Shown here: positions 48,772 through 58,361 of the stretch, piece after piece
Numbering within the stretch: the first letter of the stretch is position 1
Layout of the letters: each line of letters begins with the position of its first letter
The notes under the pieces: model-generated
What the model was told of the DNA's origin: nothing
The model's input: the letters and a program-made list of their open reading frames with translations, nothing else
The model's database searches: none
Translations under genes and position numbers: made by a program
Source: Topomyia yanbarensis
Taxonomy: Eukaryota; Arthropoda; Insecta; Diptera; Culicidae
Length of the DNA: 64,000 bases
NCBI RefSeq assembly: GCF_030247195.1
Contig: NC_080670.1
Span: 32,040,497-32,104,496, forward strand
Direction of reading: 5' to 3'

Positions 48772-48841
48772 CCTCTCGCAGGTTGATGGGATTGACGGTA
48801 TTGTAAACATCATCAAGCCACAATAGATTCAATAGAGTTAG
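48772..48841 (+). mobile_element. R retroposon R2, 5' part (interrupted)
   Basis: Starts CCCTCTCGCAGGTTGATGG, the same 5' end as R1, and continues to 'caatagagtta', where the TIR element below is inserted. The left target duplication ATTCAGTTCATGGAATTCT is at 48753-48771. Confidence 0.85.
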
Positions 48842-49860
48842 GGTGATGAGCCTATTTTGGCACCATTAGGGAGAGGGTCGCACTATTTTTGAACAACTTT
48901 AAAAGAAGCCATATTATCTATAACCTTTCTCAGAATAAAATATCAGAGTACTGTTTCTTAAACATCTATATAATGCTCATTTAGCAGAATTGCCTCAATT
49001 TTCAGTATAAATGAAAATAAATATTCCATTCTGTGCATCTATTCCCACCTCAACGATCCAATTATCGCCTCATGGGTGTGCCAATTTCCACCTCATCGAA
49101 AAACAATCTAGTTGAAACGCAATGCCTCATATTCCATTTGCGTCGATTCGAACTAGGTATCCAGATCATGGACGCCAACGTGTTATTTGTAAAACGAATC
49201 ATTCTGCTTTTTTCAGCCGATCAAAACAAACGTAAACATCACGCACATCAATGAAACTCATCAGCTGTTAGTAGAAGAGCGCCCAGAATTGCGCACGCAG
49301 AAAAAAAACCATTCGAAGGTTAGCAACTAGAATGACAAGTTTCACAACACACATTGCTTTCTCGAGATCGAATTGTATGTGCAGATGAAAATAAAATATC
49401 TGCAATCAACAATTAGTTGAATAACTTGAAGTAATTGATTACTTATACCTGAAATTGCATTACATTATATTTACAAGTTCATGTTTTGGTTTGGCCGCAC
49501 TGGTGATTCTTTTCTGTATGATGGATACAAAAAGTTGGTTTTGATTGTGGTAGTGTATCAGCAAAACATGCCAATAATAGGAACCCCCGTATTTAGTTTT
49601 ATCCTATTATAACACTAGGCCTATTCTAGTGTTTGACGAGCGATTTTAAAGTGAAATTATCATAAAAAGGTTCTCCAGCTAAAATAAAGGTATGTATTAG
49701 TGCAATGTTTAGTATATTTGTGCTGGAATAACGAGATATGAGGCGGTAAATGCTGGCTCGTAAAAGTTTATTTTGCTAAGCGCCGTTGCATCCAGTTTCG
49801 GTTCACTACGTGAGTGAGGCGGATTAGTAGATATTTCAATAAGGTGATTTTGTTTTAATT

Positions 49861-50060
49861 GAGAGGCTGAGAGTAAGAGTGGGTTAAAATTTTGTTCAGA
49901 GCAAAAGTGGGTTAAAATATTCTGTTAGATCAGAAATGGTATAGTCATGACACCTCAGGCAAAAGTGGATCAAATATTAATTCGCGCAAAAATGGTTCGA
50001 CAAAATTTTCAGGGCAAGACTGGTATAGATTATTAACCCATTTTTGCGCTAAGAAAAGAA
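49861..50060 (+). repeat. subterminal repeats, left arm
   Basis: Variants of GCAAAAGTGGGTTAAAA occur about every 30-40 bases (near 49878, 49901, 49940, 49971, 49990 and 50015, some degenerate). The mirror set lies at 55020-55185. They are possible transposase-binding sites. Confidence 0.55.
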
Positions 50061-50149
50061 TCAGAATTTTCTTATTCGGACTTGTGGGAAATGAAATTTT
50101 TTTTAAATTTTTCGATGCCTTAGAAATCGTGTAATATGGGATCCGTATA

Positions 50150-52136
50150 GGTCAATAGGCATCGGAAATTGACGATTGCCGCCATTTTGAAATCCAAGAT
50201 GGCGACTTCCGGTTCCCACAAAGTAGTGAGAACCACCATCAATATGGGTGTCATTTGAAAGGGGATGGTGAGCAGACATCGAAAATTGACCTTCACCGCC
50301 ATTTTGAAATCCAAGATGGCGACTTCCTGTTACCATAAAATAGGGAGAACCACCATCAATATGGGTGTCATTTGAAAGAGGATGATCAGCAAACACCGAA
50401 AATTGACCATTTCCGCCATTTTGAAATCCAAGATGGCGACTTCCGTTACCACAAAATAGTGAGAACCACCATCAATATGGGTGTCATTTGAAAGAGGATG
50501 GTGAGCAGACACCGAAAATTGACCACCACCGCCATTTTGAAATCCAAGATGGCGACTTCCGGTTACCACAAAATAGTGAGAACCACCATCAATATGGGTG
50601 TCATTTGAAAGGGGATGGTGAGCAGACATCGAAAATTGACCACCACCGCCATTTTGAAATCCAAGATGGCGACTTCCGGTTACCACAAAATAGTGAGAAC
50701 CACCATCAATATGGGTGTCATTTGAAAGAGGATGATCAGCACACACCGAAAATTGACCATTACCGCCATTTTGAATTCCAAGATGGCGACTTCCGGTTAC
50801 CACAAAATAGTGAGAACCACCATCAATATGGGTGTCATTTGAAAGGGAATGGTGAGCAGACATCGAAAATTGACTTTCACCGCCATTTTGAAATCCAAGA
50901 TGGCGACTTCCGGTTACCACAAAATAGTGAGAACCACCATCAATATGGGTGTCATTTGAAAGGGAATGGTGAGCAGACATCGAAAATTGACTTTCACCGC
51001 CATTTTGAAATCCAAGATGGCGACTTCCGGTTACCACAAAATAGTGAGAACCACCATCAATATGGGTGTCATTTGAAAGGGAATGGTGAGCAGACATCGA
51101 AAATTGACCACCACCGCCATTTTGAAATCCAAGATGGCGACTTCCGGTTACCACAAAATAGTGAGAACCACCATCAATATGGGTGTCATTTGAAAGAGGA
51201 TGGTGAGCAGACAGCGAAAATTGACCTTCACCGCCATTTTGAAATCCAAGATGGCGACTTCCGGTTACCACAAAATAGTGAGAACCACCATCAATATGGG
51301 TGTCATTTGAAAGGGAATGGTGAGCAGACATCGAAAATTGACTTTCACCGCCATTTTGAAATCCAAGATGGCGACTTCCGGTTACCACAAAATAGTGAGA
51401 ACCACCATCAATATGGGTGTCATTTGAAAGGGAATGGTGAGCAGACATCGAAAATTGACTTTCACCGCCATTTTGAAATCCAAGATGGCGACTTCCGGTT
51501 ACCACAAAATAGTGAGAACCACCATCAATATGGGTGTCATTTGAAAGGGAATGGTGAGCAGACATCGAAAATTGACCACCACCGCCATTTTGAAATCCAA
51601 GATGGCGACTTCCGGTTACCACAAAATAGTGAGAACCACCATCAATATGGGTGTCATTTGAAAGAGGATGGTGAGCAGACAGCGAAAATTGACCTTCACC
51701 GCCATTTTGAAATCCAAGATGGCGACTTCCGGTTACCACAAAATAGTGAGAACCACCATCAATATGGGTGTCATTTGAAAGAGGATGATCAGCAGAAACC
51801 GAAAATTCACCTTCACCGCCATTTTGAAATCCAAGATGGCGACTTCCGGTTACCAAAAAATAGTGAGAACCACCATCAATATGGGTGTCATTTGAAAGAA
51901 GATGATCAGCAGAAACCGAAAATTCACCTTCACCGCCATTTTGAAATCCAAGATGGCGACTTCCGGTTACCAAAAAATAATGAGAACCACCATCAATATG
52001 GGTGTCATTTGAAAGAGGATGGTGAGCAGACATCGAAAATTGACCTTCACCGCCATTTTGAATTCCAAGATGGCGACTTCCGGTTACCAAAAAATAGTGA
52101 GAACCACCATCAGTATTGGTGTCATTTCATACACCT
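50150..52136 (+). repeat. 117-bp satellite array 1 (17 units)
   Basis: 'gagaaccaccatcaatatgg' recurs at 50228, 50345, 50461, 50578, 50695 and so on every 117 bp to 52099. Each unit contains 'gtgtcatttgaaag' and an imperfect palindrome CGCCATTTTG, AAATC, CAAGATGGCG. A four-unit block (468 bp) at 50812-51279 is repeated at 51280-51747. Because 117 is 39 codons, open frames of 550 and 586 codons appear on opposite strands. They are a by-product of the period. Confidence 0.95.
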
Positions 52137-52564
52137 TTAAAATTTGAAGATCCAAGGAATATTAATAAACCCAAAAATGGATTGAAGTGAACCAAAAGCA
52201 ATTTTATTGAAAATTAGCATTTTTTCGCTTTTTTCCTCATATAACCTATTTTAAAACCACTAAAATTAATATGGAAGTGCATATATAATATTTTTATTGA
52301 TGCGAGAAACAAATCACAAAATTTTAATTTCGCGCGGGTCGATCATTCTTATCCAGGGGGTGGCATCCGTATGTTGATGTACAGACGTTGACAGTGTCCA
52401 GCATATAGTGGGCCCGGTCGCTTCTAGGCTCATATCTCCCATGCTCTTGCGCTTCTAGGCTCATACCTCCCATGCTCTTACATTGGGTTGTTTTATCTTT
52501 ATTGTCTTCATGCCTCATCCACGAAGCATGAAGTGTGTGGTGCTGCATCCATGATGACTCCACC
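52137..52564. other. centre of the foldback, non-RT part
   Basis: Contains a 31-bp tandem duplication starting 'gcttctaggctcatatctcc' (52420 and 52451). No gene. Confidence 0.5.
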
Positions 52565-53200
52565 ACCCTTGACGTGAGAGTGTCTTGGAATGCTCGAGTC
52601 GAATAAATGGTAGTTAAACTGAATCGGATAGCGTTTCCGAGTGAACGTAACGATTGAGCATTTACTCGGATGTAAAACCATTCTGTTTAGGTCACATCAC
52701 GTACTAAAGCTCTCCAGTTCACTCTGAAAAAACTCGGAATCGGTTTTATCCCGTATTTGTCGAAAAATTTTCATATCATGCGCGAAAGAAAGGCGGGGTC
52801 CTTGTAATTTAATATTGATGTCATTAAAGTAGAGGAGGAAAATTAATGGACCGAGATGGCTACCTATTGAGATGCCGGATGTAGTGAAGAATGGTGCAGA
52901 TAGGCAGTCCTTAATGCTGATTTGGAATTGCCTTCCATCGAGGAACCAACGCAGAAGTTGTCCATGAATACCGAGTTTGTCCAGCTTCGCTATTGCGACA
53001 TCATGGTTGATTTTGTCGAAGGCCGAACCGATCCATGTGAACAGCATCGGTTCGCAATCCGTCAGTAAATCCATCGAGTACATATGTTGTAAACGAGAGC
53101 AGGTTGGTCGTTGTCGATCATTTAGGCATAAAACCGTGTTGTTGCAATGTAATGTTTGCAGTGAAAGAAAATCGGATCTAAAACGGCTACTACTGAACAC
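52565..53200 (-). pseudogene. jockey-like reverse transcriptase fragment
   Basis: The minus frame 53200-52697 carries RT-domain blocks in order: SAFDKINHDVAIAKLDKLGI, LRWFLDGRQFQI, TSGISIGSHLGPLIFLLYF, and LSFAHDMKIF. In the last block the expected catalytic Asp-Asp pair is His-Asp. After a frameshift near 52725 the domain continues as WCDLNRMVLHPSKCSIVTF to about 52565. An intact LINE ORF2 also has an endonuclease and is about 900 residues. Only part of the RT is here. It sits in the centre of the foldback and was probably captured by it. Confidence 0.85.
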
Positions 53201-54975
53201 CCCCTTTCAAACGTTACCCATGTTTATGATGGTTCTCACTATTTTCTGGTAACCGGAAGTGACCATATTGGATTTCAAAATAGCCTAATTGTCGATTTCC
53301 GATGTCTACTGACCACCCCACCCATATTGATGGTGGTTCTCACTATTTTGTGGTAACCGGAAATCGCCATCTTGGATTTCAAAATGACGTAATAATCAAT
53401 TCCCGATATTTACTGACACCCGCTTTCAAATTATACCCATATTGATGATGGTTCTCTCTACTTTGTGGTTACCGGAAGCCGCTATCTTGGATTTCAAAAT
53501 GGCGTAACAATCGATTTCCGATGTCTACTGACCCTTTTTAAATGACACCCATATTAATGGTGGTTCTCACTATTTTGTGGTAACTGAAAGTCGCCATCTT
53601 GGATTTCAAAATTACGTAATAATCAATTTCCGATATCTACTGACACCCCTTTTCAAATGACACCCATATTGATGGTGGTTCTCACTATATTGTGGTAACC
53701 GGAAGTCGCCATCTTGGATTTCAAAATGGCGGTAATGATCAATTTTCGGTGTCTGCTGATCATCCTCTTTCAAATGACACTCATATTGATGGTGGTTCTC
53801 ACTATTTTGTGGTAACCGGAAGTCGCCATCTTGGATTTCAAAATGGCGGTGGTGGTCAATTTTCGGTGTCTGCTCATCATTCCCTTTCAAATGACACCCA
53901 TATTGATGGTGGTTCTCACTATTTTGTGGTAACCGGAAGTCGCCATCTTGGAATTCAGAATGGCGGTAATGGTCAATTTTCGATGTCTGCTCACCATTCC
54001 CTTTCAAATGACACCCATATTGATGGTGGTTCTCACTATTTTGTGGTAACCGGAAGTCGCCATCTTGGAATTCAAAATGGCGGTAATGGTCAATTTTCGG
54101 TGTGTGCTGATCATCCTCTTTCAAATGACACCCATATTGATGGTGGTTCTCACTATTTTGTGGTAACCGGAAGTCGCCATCTTGGATTTCAAAATGGCGG
54201 TGGTGGTCAATTTTCGATGTCTGCTCACCATTCCCTTTCAAATGACACCCATATTGATGGTGGTTCTCACTATTTTGTGGTAACCGGAAGTCGCCATCTT
54301 GGATTTCAAAATGGCGGTGAAAGTCAATTTTCGATGTCTGCTCACCATTCCCTTTCAAATGACACCCATATTGATGGTGGTTCTCACTATTTTGTGGTAA
54401 CCGGAAGTCGCCATCTTGGATTTCAAAATGGCGGTGAAGGTCAATTTTCGGTGTCTGCTCACCATCCCCTTTCAAATTGCACCCATATTGATGGTGGTTC
54501 TCATTATTTTGTGGTGACCGGAAGTCGCCATCTTGGATTTCAAAATGGCGGTAATGGTCAATTTTCGGTGTCTGCTCACTATCTCCTTTCAAATGACACC
54601 CATATTGATGGTGGTTCTCGCTATTTTGTGGTAACCGGAAGTCGCCATCTTGGATTTCAAAATGGCGGTGATGGTCAATTTTCGGTGTCTGCTCACCATC
54701 TCCTTTCAAATGACACCCATATTGATGGTGGTTCTCACTATTTTGTGGTAACCGGAAGTCGCCATCTTGGATTTCAAAATGGCGGTGGTGGTCAATTTTC
54801 GGTGTCTGCTCACCATCCCCTTTCAAATGACACTCATATTGATGGTGGTTCTCACTATTTTGTGGTAACCGGAAGTCGCCATCTTGGATTTCAAAATGGC
54901 GGTGATGGTCAATTTTCGGTGTCTGCTCACCATCTCCTTTCAAATGACACCCATATTGATGATGGTTTTCCCTGA
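53201..54975 (-). repeat. 117-bp satellite array 2 (about 16 units, inverted)
   Basis: Same unit as array 1 in opposite orientation. Eleven regular units run from about 53797 to 54967, and five degenerate, irregularly spaced units lie on the inner side (53201-53700). Open frames of 427 and 443 codons on the two strands again follow from the 39-codon period. Confidence 0.95.
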
Positions 54976-55019
54976 TTGGTGATAAATCATTTTTGAAAAC
55001 ATTCTTAGAATAAAAATGG

Positions 55020-55190
55020 AATATATATCCTCTCAGGGCAAAAGTGGTATATCTTTTTAACCCACTTTTGCGCTAAGGTTTTTTTATCCCATTTCTGCTC
55101 TGACTGGTACTTAAACCGGTTTTGCTCTAAATAAAACGTATACCGCTTTTGCTCGCAGCGAATTTTTAACCCACTCTTGCTCTCAGCCTC
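55020..55190 (-). repeat. subterminal repeats, right arm
   Basis: Inverse of the left set: 'ttaacccacttttgcgc', 'tcccatttctgctctga', 'aaccggttttgctct', 'taccgcttttgctcgc' and 'ttaacccactcttgctctc'. Confidence 0.55.
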
Positions 55191-55387
55191 TCAATTAATA
55201 GTTGGATTTAGAGGATAGTTCTAAATACATATGTGCACAACAAATAAAGAATAAAATTTGAGCTTATTTTTTCTCACCTGTTTTAGCCAAATCGATAGTG
55301 CCATTATCTCATATGCTTGGTTCGAAACCAAGGGGTACGAAATAGGGTCACAATAGGCTCTACTGCCATAATAGGCACATCACCCTA

Positions 55388-57429
55388 TCTAAATATAAGG
55401 ACCTTCGCTCTTTTTAGTTTTTATTTGCACCAAGTTCTACTACTAAAGGTTAATTAGTTCTCATGTTAATAATCCACCAAACATTATGACTACTGAGGAT
55501 TTGATTTATATAAGAAGCCCGCTTCAAGATGTTGATTACAATACGCCTCGATAGTGGTGTGTCGAGGAGGCCGGGAGGGCTGATATGAGCCTTTTTTTCT
55601 GTTCTATACCTTTCCTCTATTTACCAGCTCATAACCAACAATCAACCAATAACAAATAGATAATTGAGAAAGGATGTGCTATGTGTGGTGATTGGCTTTT
55701 CAAGTATTAGTAGTGTTTGAAGTACTAATGTATGTCTCATGTGATGATCATAACTTCAGCTGTATCTTGTACCTATCTAATCTATTACGTCTCTCATATA
55801 TTGTCTTTTATTTCTTCTTTTCGGGTCCTATACTGCCATTATACACCCGCCTTCAGCTGGGTCAACAAAGATGGTGATAGTGAATGTCTTAACACTCACA
55901 CATTCTCAAACGCGGTCTCAAGCATGAACCTATAAAAAAGCCCTCGCGCACGCGGTTACGTATCGATCACGTCCGGAAGTCTATCCTTGATCCTAGAAGT
56001 CTAGATCCATGCCTTCAGCTGGACCAATTAAGAAAATACGCTCATACCTATTAGACAACACGTCTCATGGCGACATGACCGGGAACCCTTTCGATATAAA
56101 CGATCCCACTCTCTGCCAGAATTCTAACCGCGCACCGAAAATTTAATATCAGACTCACGGTTCGCGCGACCATTCAAGAACACACGTTACAAAATCACGT
56201 CAGCGCACAAACGTTAGAGCGCCTCGCGATTTTCCAAGCAACCTACGCCCACGAACTCGCAAACGTGATTACACCCCGGTGATAAGGTGAAAATCTCAGC
56301 ACTCATAAACTTAGCAACACGATCTCAAGCGTCAACCTACAAACTCCCGCGATCGCACCATCATGAATCGGGATCGTTCGGAAGTCTCTATCCTCGGTAC
56401 CAACAATCTAGGTCCTTGTTAATTAATAAAAAAATAATAAAATTGAAAAATAACTCCCATATCCACTAGACAAAACGTTCCATGGCGACATGACCGGAAA
56501 CTCTAGTGATATGGGGTAACTCTCTCCCTGTCAGAATGTGATCCGTACACCGAAAGCTAAAGATCGGAATGACGGTCCGCGAATATATGAATGGCCGCAG
56601 GGTTTCAAAATCGAATTTATACACGCGAAGTCACATACACGCGAGCACACGCGACAAACACGTCAACATACGAACGCTTAAGCCCTTTGCGATCATCTAC
56701 GCACACCTATGCCCGCGATCGCGTAAACTTGATAACACTCCGGCAATTGTTTTAATTTTAGTACTTACGACGTTACAAACGCGGTCTCAAACGCGAACCC
56801 GCAAGCGCGCATGAATTGGTCACGTCCGGAAATCTTTAGCCTTCATTCTAGCAATTTAGGTCCATACATTCAGTTGGATCAATAAAAAAAATAAAGCTCA
56901 TATCCACTAGACCACGCGTTCTACGGCGACATGAATGGGAATTCTAATGATATGTAAGAACCCACTTTCTTCTGGAATCTGAACCGTACATCAAAAATTA
57001 AGTATCAGATTCACGGTCCGCGCGCGATCATTCTAGGACCCACGCGAATATACGAAAGGCACACGGTTATCAAATAGAATTTATACACGCGAAGTTCATA
57101 CACGTTAGCACACGCGACATACAAACGCGCACGCGACATACAAACGCACACGCGACATACAAACGCACACGCGATCGAGCACGTTAACGTACAATTGTTC
57201 GTGCCCTTCGCGATGATACACGCGATCGCGAGTCCCTACGCCCGCACATACCTGAACCGTGCAATGAATATCACATTCAGAATCACGACCCGCTACAATT
57301 GGCCTAATGCAGTGTTTTATTGGGCGACATTGCCTGTCTCGTCTGCAAATTGTAGTATGTGATTCTGACGGGGAGCCCTTCCGAGAACCTAGCTCTACAG
57401 CTCCAGTAGGACAACTCTCGAAAAAAAAA
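55388..57429 (+). mobile_element. R retroposon R2, 3' part
   Basis: Continues R2 from 'taaatataaggaccttcgc' to 'ggacaactctcg' and an A-run. The right target duplication ATTCAGTTCATGGAATTCT is at 57430-57448. It is very similar to R1. Near 56030-56085 it has about 52 bases that R1 lacks, probably lost from R1. No long frame is present. The 60-80 codon frames are shared shadows with R1. Confidence 0.85.
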
Positions 57430-57448
57430 ATTCAGTTCATGGAATTCT

Positions 57449-58307
57449 GTACCCATTTTAGAACTTTATTCACCTATCGACACGTCGTGTCGGGTAACAA
57501 TTTTCGAAGACTCTCCAAAAATCACTTACTTATTTCAAAAAACTAAAAAGGGAGTTCCGTAATAATTACTGAACCGCTAAAATCGACACGGCCATTGCCC
57601 AGTCTCCGTTCCAAGCAGTGCATAAATCAAGTAACACATGTTTTCTGTCAAATCGATTAAATCCCAAGCGTAATTGGCTAACTAGTGTGCCCTTGATTCA
57701 CCTTACCGCGGCCATCGAAAACTAAAAGAAGAAGAAGAATAGCAAATCACGAGCATTCCTTAACGATCACCAATGTCTATGCCTTTGTGTACTCTTCGCT
57801 CCCAAACGGTAGTACCTGGTTAAACGTGATCTTCACCTCCGAACAGCGTGGTACGAACGGTATGGTGTGGGATGAGTATTTTTAAAATCGATTCCCGATC
57901 CAAACCCCCAAAAACACCTATCTGCTGTCTCTTTCATTCGTGCAAATGCGCGGCAGCGCCAATGCTGCTCATTATGTTATGTATGCGTTGTGTGGTGTTT
58001 GGCTGACGACGACGGCGACGACGACGATCATCAGCGGCGGCAGCGAGAGCCGCCGTCGGTCGGGTTCCGTTCACAGCTAGTCGTACGATTTTTCCCCCCG
58101 AACGAGATCGAATGGAGAGCGCTGATGATTGTCGGTCTTGGTGGGTGGGTCTGGTGGGGGGAGCACCGGACCCAGGTTGCCCAGGATAGAAAAAGGCACC
58201 CCGTACACTTACACAGAGCCAAACATCGAAGCAAGCGACAGTCAGCCGGACAGGAGGTGATCTTTTTCGTGCGGGGCTTTGCTAGTGCCTGGCCAGTATC
58301 ACTCTAA
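57449..58307. other. less repetitive DNA upstream of a candidate promoter
   Basis: GC-richer, with a GACGACGGCGACGACGACGA-type tract at about 58008-58027. The plus frame at 57990-58307 shows no motif. Confidence 0.35.
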
Positions 58308-58361
58308 TCAGTCTTGAGATATCTTGCAAAAAGAGCAGTTGAATTTCGTCGAGGATCCGGT
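58308..58361 (+). promoter_or_regulatory. candidate Inr+DPE core promoter and first exon
   Basis: The initiator TCAGTC has its A at 58310. AGTTGA starts exactly at +28 and matches the downstream element RGWYVT at 5 of 6 bases. A donor-like CCG|GTATGT follows at 58360. No coding exon follows in the window. Such a pair is expected about once or twice by chance in 64 kb, so support is weak. Confidence 0.25.

Larger units (their letters stand above)
49859..55194. mobile_element. foldback-type element of inverted 117-bp satellite arrays
   Basis: Terminal inverted repeats (TTGAGAGGCTGAGAG, then one mismatch, then AAGAGTGGGTTAAAA) abut TTAA on both sides (49855-49858 and 55195-55198). Inside them come subterminal GCAAAAGTGGGTTAAAA-like repeats, an array of 17 units on the left, a centre of about 1.06 kb, and about 16 inverted units on the right. 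Long inverted repeats built of direct subrepeats are the hallmark of Drosophila FB elements. No sequence relationship to FB is claimed. The true target duplication could be TTAA or AATT. Confidence 0.75.
48842..55385. mobile_element. TA-flanked TIR element, 6.5 kb including a nested foldback
   Basis: The left end reads GGGTGATGAGCCTATTTTGG. The reverse complement of the right end reads GGGTGATGTGCCTATTATGG. TA borders both ends (48840-48841 and 55386-55387). The empty site exists as 'gagttatgtaaat' in R1 (38101-38111). Without the nested foldback the element is about 1.2 kb. No transposase is present. Confidence 0.75.

Noticed and set aside
50330..52140. Long open frames in the satellite arrays as real protein genes
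   Set aside because: Frames exist on both strands in both arrays, begin and end with the arrays, and follow from a 117-bp period without stops. No promoter, splice or domain evidence.
50150..54975. CRISPR-like array
   Set aside because: Units are contiguous 117-bp repeats without spacers, in a eukaryotic context.
50150..54975. Centromeric satellite
   Set aside because: Only about 33 units, inverted, bounded by transposon-like ends inside other elements.
49855..55198. Assignment of the foldback to piggyBac because of TTAA borders
   Set aside because: The ends lack the CCC start usual for piggyBac, and AATT or a palindromic extension of the inverted repeat explains the borders equally well.
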